Source: Desulfovibrionaceae bacterium (lineage in GTDB: Bacteria > Desulfobacterota > Desulfovibrionia > Desulfovibrionales > Desulfovibrionaceae). From it: DNA of 5,162 bases. The stretch spans positions 1 to 5,162 of the forward strand of contig JAGADT010000173.1 of assembly GCA_017613475.1 (NCBI GenBank). The letters run 5' to 3'. Below, piece by piece: positions 1 through 5,162 of this stretch; the first letter of the stretch is position 1, and each line of letters starts with the position of its first letter. The notes under the pieces are model-generated. The model had not been told where the DNA came from, did no database searches, and saw nothing but the letters and a program-made list of their open reading frames with translations. Made by a program: the position numbers and the translations under genes.

Positions 1-345
1 CATACTTCATCCCTATTAATGAATTACAGCATATGCATGGCAGTTCAGGTTTTACACAGTAAATACTGATGCCAAAAAGGACTGTACATGTTTAAAAACC
101 CATTTAAACGGAGATCATCAATGGCTAATGAGCAAAACGAGCAAGCTCAAGACATTCAAAATGAGCAAGTTGAGCAATCTAACGAGCAAACTCAGGCTGA
201 AGGTGTAGAGCAAGCAAACGACGTTACCGTTGAATCTTTACAAGCGCAAATCACTAAACTAGAAGAAAATCTTAAGCTTGAAAAAGCTCGTACTGCCAAT
301 GCAGTTTACGAAGCACAAAAAAGTGTAGAGCGTATTCAGCGTGAA
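1..345. other. AT-rich segment of different origin (Acinetobacter-like grpE 5' region)
   Basis: This stretch has markedly lower G/C than the rest of the window and A/T-ending codons (for example CAA for Gln, GAA for Glu, and several GCT for Ala). The remainder favours G/C-ending codons. It holds the presumed grpE leader (1-120) and the first 75 codons of grpE. No complete promoter is visible in the leader, because any -35 element matching the possible heat-shock -10 at 11-18 would lie outside the window. The segment ends within the ERIQRE codons at 328-345. Confidence 0.75.
110..113 (+). promoter_or_regulatory. Shine-Dalgarno for the grpE start
   Basis: GGAG lies 7 bases before ATG 121 and supports that start. 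A second AAGGA at 77-81 precedes the in-frame ATG at 88, so an 11-residue longer form cannot be excluded from sequence alone. The shorter form agrees with the GrpE N-terminus I recognise. Confidence 0.6.
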
Positions 346-981
346 TATGGCATCAGCCCCAGATCAGGCAGGCCGCAGGTCGTCTGTACGGAAACGCCCA
401 CGCGTGAGGCGGAGTCCGAAGCCGTTTTTGACCGTGAGCTGGGCAAGCAGATGCATCATGGGCAGGTGGCTGTGAAGGTGGCTCCCCTGCCTCGTGGCGA
501 GGGCACCCGCATCACCTTTGCAGCAGATGAAAAGGCGTTTCCCCCAGCCTTCTGCCAGGCTGTGCGGGAAGGCGTGGAGAACGCGCTGCAGTCTGGCCCC
601 CGCACAGGGTACCCGCTGCAGGATATTGCTGTAACCGTAACGCAAATGGTCCGCCTTGAAGGCAAAAGCACGCCTGTGGGCTTTCACATGGCGGCTGGCA
701 TGGCTGTAAGGCAGGCTCTGGCTTCGGCGTCTGTTGCCGTTCTGGAGCCGTTGATGCAGGTGGAAATTTCTGTTCCGGAAAGCGCAATGGGCTCCGCGCT
801 CAGCCTGTTTGGGGCCCGCGGCGGGCTTGTGGAAGCCATTGAAGACAGGGCGGACCTGAAGGCTGTGAGGGGCGTTGCGCCCATGAGCCGTCTTTTTGGC
901 TTTTCAACGGATCTGCGGTCGGCCACGCAGGGGCGGGCCGGGCTGGTCATGCGCTTCGCGCGCTTTGACATTCCGGAATAG
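121..981 (+). CDS. Chimeric ORF: GrpE N-terminus joined to C-terminal domains of an elongation factor G paralogue
   Basis: Residues 1-75 (from ATG 121) are the Gln/Glu/Asn-rich N-terminus and start of the long helix of GrpE, the DnaK nucleotide-exchange factor. The opening [16 protein letters not shown] and the later [20 protein letters not shown] match what I recall of Acinetobacter GrpE. The GrpE dimer helix and beta-wing are absent. From about residue 76 the protein is the end of EF-G, the translocation GTPase: GRPQVV (83-88) at the domain III/IV border, GYPLQDI (163-169) in domain [14 protein letters not shown] (208-219) opening domain V, and [17 protein letters not shown] (258-274). The G domain is missing. 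Domain IV has VRLEGKST (177-184) where canonical EF-G has its His/Asp-Ser tip, and FGARGG (230-235) where Arg-Arg-Arg-Gly is usual, so this is a divergent paralogue. An upstream ATG at 88 is in frame, but the GrpE start I know is at 121. Base composition changes sharply at the join. I read this as two partial genes fused artificially, not as one working protein. Confidence 0.85.
328..348. other. Chimeric junction between grpE and EF-G sequence
   Basis: The codons for Glu-Arg-Ile-Gln-Arg-Glu (328-345) belong to GrpE, where they are normally followed by Ala-Glu-Lys. They also fit the end of EF-G domain III, where a Leu/Ile-Gln-Arg-Glu-Tyr/Phe-Gly pattern precedes the conserved Gly-Arg/Lys-Pro-Gln-Val. 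Tyr (346-348) and the following Gly-Ile are already EF-G-like. A short shared nucleotide word at this point would be enough for an assembler or PCR to cross from one genome to the other. Confidence 0.75.
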
Positions 982-1006
982 AAGCCGTCACATCGTTCAT
1001 AAGCAG

Positions 1007-1048
1007 AAAAGCCAGGGCAGGGAGCAAAAACTCTGCCCTGGCTTTTTT
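1007..1048 (+). terminator. Rho-independent terminator after the EF-G gene, possibly bidirectional
   Basis: The perfect inverted repeat AAAAGCCAGGGCAG (1007-1020) / CTGCCCTGGCTTTT (1033-1046) has a 10-bp G/C-rich core and a 12-base loop. It is followed by a run of six T at 1043-1048. It starts 25 bases after the EF-G stop codon. On the - strand it lies 16 bases beyond the CLC stop and is followed by four T, so it could also end transcription from that convergent gene, less strongly. Confidence 0.9.
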
Positions 1049-1064
1049 ATGGGTGCAGCAAAGG

Positions 1065-2447
1065 TCAGTTCTTTCTGCGGGCGCGGCGCTCGCTTTTCAG
1101 CGTGCGGTATTTGAGGGCGTCGTAGATGGGGCGTGACCCTGTTTTGTTGGCAACAATGGTGGCGCATTCCGCGGCCAGGAGCATTTCCGGAAGGCAGTGG
1201 AAGCAGCCGCACATCTCGGCGACAAGCGCGATGCCAGTGAGAGGCGCCCGGACCGTTCCCGCGAAAAGCGATGTCATGCCCAGGACAAGGAAAACGGGCA
1301 GGCGCCCGGTGAGCGACGGCATAAGTTCAGCGCAGGTGGTTCCGGCCAGGGCTCCTGCCATGCCGCCGATAAACAGCATGGGCATGAGGATGCCGCCGGG
1401 CACGCCTGATGCGAAGCTCAGCACGGAAAAGAGGATTTTTACGCCAAGCAGCACGGCAAGCGACGTTATGGCAAGGTGCGTGCCTGTCAGCCCGCCGAGC
1501 TCGGGCATGGAATAGCCAAATCCGGCGAGGACCTGGGGATAGAAGAAAAAGAGCAGTCCGCTGATGAAGAAGGGGATAATGGGCTTGAGGGCAGGGGGAA
1601 CGACCTTTTGCCTGTCGTGGAAGATAGTTGTTCCGTAAAGAAGCAGGTTGTACCCGGCTCCGAAAAATCCAAACATGATGCCAAGGAGAGGCGCGATCCA
1701 GAGCTGCCCCCAGGGAAGGGAGGCGATATCAGCAAAGGGAAAAACCAGCCCAAAGCCAAATACAAGCGTTACAACCGCCCAGGCGGAAGCCGCGGCCGCG
1801 GAAGTAAAGAGCAGGTGGGGAATGGTGATCAGCGTTTTGATTTCTTCAAAGGCAAAGAGCATGCCGGCGCAGGGCGCGCCAAAGGCCGCTGTCATGCCGG
1901 CTACGCTCCCCGCCACGAGGAAACGGGAGGCGTGGCCTGGATTTTCACCAGAAATTTTTCGGAAAAGGCTGCCAAAGCCGCATCCCACAGCCGCGCCCAT
2001 CTGAATGCTTGGCCCTTCCCTGCCCACGGAGAGCCCGCCCATCAGTGAAACAAGCGTGCCGATAAATTTGCAGGTGACAATGCGCAGCCAGGGGAAAGGC
2101 AGCTTGCCCATAATGGAAAGCTCCACCTGCGGGATGCCGCTGCCGCTGATGAGCGGCACCTTGCGGACAAGCTGGCCCTGAAAAAGGGCCATCAGGAGCA
2201 GCACGGCGAACAGCAGCAGGATTTCTTCATGGCTGAGGGTTTTATGCTGCAGCAGCGCTACAAGCCACGCGCAGCCATGGTCATACAGCCAGCGGAACAC
2301 GCCGATGACGCCTCCTGTGCAGCCCCCGACAAAGACGCCCTGGAGCAGGATGCGCGCCACGCTTTCCTGCCGCAGGGCATGCATTTCCCGCAATATTGGG
2401 GGCAGGGAGCTGGAAGGGAGGTTTGCTGGGCTGCTGGATTTGGCCAT
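1065..2447 (-). CDS. CLC-family chloride/proton antiporter (voltage-gated chloride channel family)
   Basis: This 460-residue polytopic inner-membrane protein is close in length to E. coli ClcA (473). CLC proteins exchange chloride for protons; in bacteria they help with acid stress and charge balance. The family signatures appear in order. GSGIPQ at 102-107 contains the selectivity-filter Ser103. GREGP at 142-146 contains the gating glutamate Glu144. The Glu-Glu pair at 201-202 sits where the intracellular proton-transfer glutamate lies. GGILMP at 351-356 replaces the usual GxFxP. Tyr442 is in the place of the inner-gate tyrosine. Having both glutamates points to an exchanger, not a passive channel. 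No CBS domains follow, and the tail is short and basic (ERRARRKN). The start is ATG 2447, because AAGGAG lies 6 bases before it; a GTG eight codons upstream would place that motif inside the gene. The gene converges on the EF-G gene across the hairpin at 1007-1048. The family call is firm; the physiological role is not shown by context. Confidence 0.95.
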   Translation of the reverse strand: MAKSSSPANLPSSSLPPILREMHALRQESVARILLQGVFVGGCTGGVIGVFRWLYDHGCAWLVALLQHKTLSHEEILLLFAVLLLMALFQGQLVRKVPLISGSGIPQVELSIMGKLPFPWLRIVTCKFIGTLVSLMGGLSVGREGPSIQMGAAVGCGFGSLFRKISGENPGHASRFLVAGSVAGMTAAFGAPCAGMLFAFEEIKTLITIPHLLFTSAAAASAWAVVTLVFGFGLVFPFADIASLPWGQLWIAPLLGIMFGFFGAGYNLLLYGTTIFHDRQKVVPPALKPIIPFFISGLLFFFYPQVLAGFGYSMPELGGLTGTHLAITSLAVLLGVKILFSVLSFASGVPGGILMPMLFIGGMAGALAGTTCAELMPSLTGRLPVFLVLGMTSLFAGTVRAPLTGIALVAEMCGCFHCLPEMLLAAECATIVANKTGSRPIYDALKYRTLKSERRARRKN

Positions 2448-2672
2448 GGGAAGCTCCTTGATATCGGGCACAGTCTGTGCGCTGCCAAACTATGCCGCAG
2501 GATTGGCAGAAAAGCTGGTTTTGAACGTATCTGCAGGCACGAGCAAAAGCCAAAAAATAATGGGAAACAGCATGTAAGAATCAGCCTGCAGCCAAAAGGA
2601 GAGGGATAAAGGGAAGCAAAGTTATCCAGGTTCGTTCTTCACTGCTGGGGCAGGCTGACGTTTTTCGTTGCC
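2448..2672. other. Intergenic region upstream of the CLC gene
   Basis: These 225 bases hold no supported gene on either strand. A weak inverted repeat GGATAA/TTATCC (2604-2609 and 2622-2627) with a 12-base loop is present. Read on the - strand it is followed by CTCTCCTTTT, which is too pyrimidine-mixed to call a terminator. The length leaves room for a separate CLC promoter, but the best -35/-10 pair I could find (TTGGCT, 16 bases, GATACG on the - strand) is poor. Confidence 0.4.
2454..2459 (-). promoter_or_regulatory. Shine-Dalgarno that fixes the CLC start
   Basis: On the - strand AAGGAG stands 6 bases before ATG 2447. This near-perfect site decides against the longer GTG-initiated reading beginning at 2471. 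Confidence 0.85.
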
Positions 2673-2996
2673 TTATGGCCTTCCGGGGAAGGCGTTGACC
2701 ATTTTGATGCTGATGTCAGGGAAGGCATCAACAAACTGCACGGTAAAATCAGGGAAGGCCGTTACCCATTGCCATTTGCCGCATTGATCAGGAAAAGACT
2801 TGACGGCCTGCACATTGAGGTCGGGAAAGGACGAGACCTTTTTGATTTTAAGATTGGCGTTGTATTGGACGACCTTGACTTTGCCGTAAAGCGGTATGCC
2901 CTTGTAGCGGCAGTTGGAATCAACCTTGGAGGCAGCCTGTGCGGTGCCGAGGCCGAGAAGCAGGATCATAAAAAAGGCTATCGCAGCGTGTTTCAT
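2673..2996 (-). CDS. Small secreted FPD-repeat protein, probable 7(1) septoil-knot domain family
   Basis: This is a 107-residue protein. Residues 1-21 form a Sec signal peptide: Met-Lys-His, a hydrophobic core from about 5 to 18, and an Ala-Gln-Ala cleavage site at 19-21. The mature part is almost entirely short repeats. FP occurs at 57, 68, 81, 92 and 103, spaced 11, 13, 11 and 11. A valine precedes each by three residues (54, 65, 78, 89, 100), and a decayed sixth copy lies at Val43. The odd spacing comes from an insert, Gln-Cys-Gly-Lys-Trp, at 71-75. Cys29 and Cys72 could form a disulphide in the periplasm. The pattern resembles small hypothetical proteins annotated as 7(1) septoil-knot (DUF6150-like), which are predicted to fold into a seven-crossing beta knot; this assignment is from memory of the pattern. 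No enzymatic residues are evident and the function is unknown. ATG 2996 is chosen over a TTG six codons upstream because AAAGGA precedes it by 8 bases. It lies 119 bases behind the DUF2207 gene and may share its transcript. Confidence 0.8.
   Translation of the reverse strand: MKHAAIAFFMILLLGLGTAQAASKVDSNCRYKGIPLYGKVKVVQYNANLKIKKVSSFPDLNVQAVKSFPDQCGKWQWVTAFPDFTVQFVDAFPDISIKMVNAFPGRP
2682..2882 (-). repeat. Protein-level tandem repeats (11-residue FPD units)
   Basis: Six consecutive units of the form hydrophobic-Lys/Gln-x-Val-x-Ser/Ala-Phe-Pro-Asp cover residues 39-105 of the small secreted protein. The first unit has lost Phe-Pro-Asp (Asn-Ala-Asn instead), the fourth carries a two-residue insert, and the last ends in Phe-Pro-Gly. 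At DNA level, variants of GGGAAGG (the FPD codons on the opposite strand) recur, but the units have diverged and are not simple satellite DNA. Confidence 0.8.
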
Positions 2997-3115
2997 GGAT
3001 TTTTTCCTTTGCAAGAGGCGTGTTACTTCGTTTCCGTGATGCGGAGTGATCCGCGGTAGGGATCATCCTTTTCAGCGCCTTTAAGCCAGCGGGCGAGCTG
3101 CAGGCAGCACCTACC
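2997..3115. other. Spacer between the DUF2207 and FPD-repeat genes
   Basis: No terminator with a T-run is visible here on the - strand, so read-through transcription is plausible. A small perfect hairpin GCGGA-GTGA-TCCGC (3041-3054) lies upstream of the ribosome-binding site. The frame of the DUF2207 gene stays open for 30 sense codons after its TGA and ends at a TAA (3026-3028), with coding-like composition but no start codon of its own. Confidence 0.45.
3005..3010 (-). promoter_or_regulatory. Shine-Dalgarno for the FPD-repeat protein
   Basis: On the - strand AAAGGA stands 8 bases before ATG 2996. It would lie after the alternative TTG start at 3014, so it supports the shorter reading, which also gives a normal signal peptide. 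Confidence 0.7.
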
Positions 3116-5080
3116 TCAGCAGCCGCCGCCCCCGCCTCCGCCTCCGCCGCCGCCTGAATAGCCGCCGCCCCCGCCAAACGAAAAGCCCGAGGATGAAGGT
3201 CTGGGCGGAGAATAGGCGGCGATGCTTTGCGTTGTCATGGAGGTGAAGGAATCAAGCATGGAGGGGGAGGTAAAGAACAGGGTGCTGTCGGAGTACACGC
3301 CTTCCTTTTGGGCTTCCGCCAGTTCCTGGGCGAAGCGGCTGCCCCAGGCTTTTTCCAGCCCCAGGGCGACTGCGTAGGGCAGCAGGCGGCGGTAGGTCAC
3401 AAGCGGCTTGTCCGGCGGGTTTTCCATGTTGAGCCTGTCGCTTTCAGCCGCGCCAATATACATGGCCAGCCCTTCGATGTCTTTTCTGAGGCGGGCGTAT
3501 TCCGCTGTGGAGGAGTCCATGATGGGGGCAAAAATGAAGGGGGTAATCAGTGTCAGCGCGATAAGCAGGAGCTGATACGGGCTGAACAGGCTTCCAAGAG
3601 CTCGGATATCAATCACTCCGGCGCCCCAGTCCATGCCCCAAAGCACGAGGAGCAGTATGGGAAGGGTCACCAGGAGGATAATCAGGGAACGGAAGATATT
3701 CCGGCCCTTGAAAATGTCCACGAGGCTGGAACACAGCGCAAAACCAGGCACGGCAAGCAAAACGAGCAGGGCCAGGACGGTTTCTATGCCGTCGCTGCCG
3801 AAAAGGGGCCATGAGTGCAGGGGGCCCATGTAAGCGCGGAACAGCAGGAAGAGTCCGCAGAGCGGCACAAGGAAGCAGAGGGCAATTTGCAGGATGTTGT
3901 CTTTCCATTGCCGCCCGTAGTCCAGGTAGAGATTTTTGGAGCAGCTTTGGAGAAGCCCATGGAAAAAGCTCGCGTTTTCAGGGCCGACGTTTATGTGCTG
4001 CTTGTTCTGGAGCCGTTTGGCTGCAAGTTCTTCCTCAGGATGCGGGGAACCGCTTTCGAGTCCTTTCAGGATGAATTTTCCTTTTTCCGCCTGCTCAGCC
4101 GCGCAGAGTCCCTGCCCGATAAGCGAAAGGAAGAGGGCGGCCATTCCCCTGGGTTCAAGGTGATTTTTGTTCCAGATGAAGTTGACCGCAGCGGGGGAAA
4201 GCACAGTGTCCCTGCGCGGCCCGTATTTGCGCAGGCGGTCAGGGAGCGCCGGAGGATTAAAGAGGGGAAAGGCGGGGCCGACATCCGGATCTTTGCCCCA
4301 CCTGCGCCAGAGCAGCCAGCAGGTGCCAAGTGTGGCGATGAAAAGAAGGGTAAGGGACGCAGTCAGCCAGTGCACGCTGCCCGGGGTGATTTTTTCAGGT
4401 TCGCGGACAAAGCCCTTGGGCCAGGCTACGGCAATGGTGAATTCCTCGCCGGGGAAGAGACTGCCGTTTTTCTGGAAGGAAAGCGCCATGCGGCCGTTGT
4501 ATTCCTGGGGGGCGATGCTGACAGGGCTTTCCGTGGAGCCGTGCACGCCGGCCCATGCCCTGGAATCGGTGAATGATGTTCCTGGCGGAGGGAGAACAAG
4601 GCAGTGGGCTGCGCCGATGCCCTGGGACCACCCTGGCCCGGTGACGTTCCAAACCAATTCGTCCTGATTTTCAAAAAAGCCGATCTGCTGCGTAATGTCG
4701 TAGGTCAGCACAAAGCGGTGGACGCCGGCGGAAAGGAACCTGTCTTTATCGCGGAGGTAAATGCGGAAAAATGGCGCCATGCTGCGCGTATCATTTGTCG
4801 ACTGCGGAACGCCGTCTATCAGGATGGAGCGGACCGTGAGCGTGACATTGCGGCGTTCCAGCCCTTTCCAGCGGGGATTGATGGGGATATCACGGTACAT
4901 GCCGTGATGCGTGCCGTCGGTGGGGATTGCTGCCAGCATGTCTTCGGTAACAGTGATGCGGTCCTCATCGGAGAGCGCAACACGCACGTTCATGCTTTGC
5001 ATCCGTATGGGAAGTGAAGCGTGTGCCGGGAGAAGCGCTGTAACAAAAAGCAGGAGGAGAAAAAGAGGAACCCGCTTCAT
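3116..5080 (-). CDS. DUF2207 domain-containing membrane protein with glycine-rich C-terminal tail
   Basis: The product is 654 residues. A signal peptide (1-21, hydrophobic core 5-17, Ala-His-Ala at 19-21) leads into a beta-rich extracytoplasmic domain of about 210 residues. This domain has the DUF2207 hallmarks YRDIP (62-66) and WNVTGPGW (144-151). A membrane segment at about 237-257 is followed by WGKDPDVG (261-268) and a cytoplasmic stretch. Four more hydrophobic segments lie near 396-416, 433-453, 463-483 and 501-520. LRKDIEGLAMYI (531-542) and LPYAVALGLEKAWGSRF (567-583) are the conserved C-terminal family motifs. The chain ends in a Ser/Gly tail with an unbroken run of 11 Gly and a final Cys. 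The family is widespread and its biochemical function is not established; lemA is often a neighbour, but upstream DNA is cut off here. ATG 5080 is chosen because AAGGGGG precedes it by 8 bases and the signal peptide starts there; an in-frame GTG at 5134 would add 18 unlikely residues. Confidence 0.93.
   Translation of the reverse strand: MKRVPLFLLLLFVTALLPAHASLPIRMQSMNVRVALSDEDRITVTEDMLAAIPTDGTHHGMYRDIPINPRWKGLERRNVTLTVRSILIDGVPQSTNDTRSMAPFFRIYLRDKDRFLSAGVHRFVLTYDITQQIGFFENQDELVWNVTGPGWSQGIGAAHCLVLPPPGTSFTDSRAWAGVHGSTESPVSIAPQEYNGRMALSFQKNGSLFPGEEFTIAVAWPKGFVREPEKITPGSVHWLTASLTLLFIATLGTCWLLWRRWGKDPDVGPAFPLFNPPALPDRLRKYGPRRDTVLSPAAVNFIWNKNHLEPRGMAALFLSLIGQGLCAAEQAEKGKFILKGLESGSPHPEEELAAKRLQNKQHINVGPENASFFHGLLQSCSKNLYLDYGRQWKDNILQIALCFLVPLCGLFLLFRAYMGPLHSWPLFGSDGIETVLALLVLLAVPGFALCSSLVDIFKGRNIFRSLIILLVTLPILLLVLWGMDWGAGVIDIRALGSLFSPYQLLLIALTLITPFIFAPIMDSSTAEYARLRKDIEGLAMYIGAAESDRLNMENPPDKPLVTYRRLLPYAVALGLEKAWGSRFAQELAEAQKEGVYSDSTLFFTSPSMLDSFTSMTTQSIAAYSPPRPSSSGFSFGGGGGYSGGGGGGGGGGGC
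3119..3175 (-). repeat. Poly-glycine codon repeat in the DUF2207 tail
   Basis: Two runs of Gly codons (5 and 11 residues, at 3161-3175 and 3122-3154) flank Tyr-Ser and end in Cys just before the stop. The codons are nearly all GGC with some GGA and GGG, giving a GCC-rich + strand tract. Such tracts are prone to slippage and sequencing error, so the exact number of glycines is uncertain. Gly-rich tails are typical of this family. Confidence 0.85.
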
Positions 5081-5088
5081 GATGAAGA

Positions 5089-5095
5089 CCCCCTT
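5089..5095 (-). promoter_or_regulatory. Shine-Dalgarno for the DUF2207 protein
   Basis: On the - strand AAGGGGG stands 8 bases before ATG 5080. It decides the start in favour of the reading that begins exactly at the signal peptide. Confidence 0.7.
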
Positions 5096-5121
5096 GGAGA
5101 GGCTTATTGGGATTGCCCAGG

Positions 5122-5147
5122 GGGGCAAAGGCACTGCCTCTTGCCCC
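5122..5147 (-). other. Hairpin in the leader of the DUF2207 gene
   Basis: GGGGCAA (5122-5128) pairs with TTGCCCC (5141-5147), and AGG (5129-5131) with CCT (5137-5139). Only one unpaired base (5140) and a 5-base loop interrupt the 10-bp stem. It lies 41 bases before the start codon on the - strand. No T-run follows on either strand, so it is not a standard terminator. It could be a leader structure or the base of a terminator for a gene beyond the window edge. Confidence 0.5.
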
Positions 5148-5162
5148 GCCTGCCATGAAAGG

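Noticed and set aside
11..18. CCCTATTA, similar to a heat-shock (sigma-32) -10 element CCCCATTA, before grpE
   Set aside because: The matching -35 would fall outside the window and the implied leader is about 95 bases long, so it cannot be supported here.
88..120. Upstream in-frame ATG extension of the grpE part
   Set aside because: The known GrpE N-terminus begins at 121 with its own GGAG site. The extra 11 residues are not part of the family as I know it, although AAGGA before 88 leaves slight doubt.
1476..2048. + strand open frame (190 codons) opposite the CLC gene
   Set aside because: It is a mirror of the CLC coding frame with low-complexity charged content and no recognisable domain.
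3077..3118. Selenocysteine reading of the TGA at the end of the DUF2207 gene
   Set aside because: No hairpin with a GGU-type loop is placed suitably downstream, and the family normally ends in the Gly-rich tail.
2920..3177. - strand 85-codon frame rich in Ala between the DUF2207 and FPD-repeat genes
   Set aside because: Its Ala-rich start is the glycine repeat read in another frame, and it overlaps the signal peptide of the FPD-repeat gene out of frame.
3815..4576. Long + strand open frame (253 codons) opposite the DUF2207 gene
   Set aside because: It is antisense to a strongly supported gene, its translation shows no family motif, and such mirror frames are common in GC-rich DNA.

Overview
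The window looks like two unrelated pieces of bacterial DNA joined end to end. Bases 1 to about 345 are AT-rich (24 of 60 bases are G/C in 121-180). They carry the ribosome-binding site and first ~75 codons of grpE in a form I recognise from Acinetobacter. From about base 346 the sequence turns GC-rich (43 of 60 in 541-600), and the reading frame continues without a break into the last third of an elongation factor G paralogue. The switch falls on a short stretch encoding E-R-I-Q-R-E that could fit either gene. An assembly or library chimera is therefore the best explanation. A true GrpE/EF-G fusion would lack the working core of both proteins.

The GC-rich remainder (about 346-5162) reads as one normal chromosome segment. 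Its origin is probably a Desulfovibrio-like Gram-negative bacterium; this is inferred from the style of the proteins and base composition, not from a search. The EF-G tail on the + strand ends at 981 and runs into a strong hairpin terminator at 1007-1048. Three genes on the - strand converge on it from the other side: a DUF2207-type membrane protein with a signal peptide, five membrane segments and a glycine-rich tail (5080-3116); a small secreted protein of 11-residue FPD repeats, probably of the 7(1) septoil-knot type (2996-2673); and a CLC-family chloride/proton antiporter (2447-1065). All three have a clear Shine-Dalgarno sequence that fixes a start downstream of the longest possible one.

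The DUF2207 and FPD-repeat genes lie 119 bases apart and may be co-transcribed. The CLC gene follows after 225 bases and may have its own promoter, although I could not find a convincing one. All three products are envelope proteins: inner-membrane, secreted and inner-membrane respectively. Beyond that the sequence gives no direct evidence that they work together. I see no mobile element, CRISPR array, tRNA or rRNA, and no convincing new multi-gene system. The points most worth a second look are the chimeric junction and the FPD-repeat protein.
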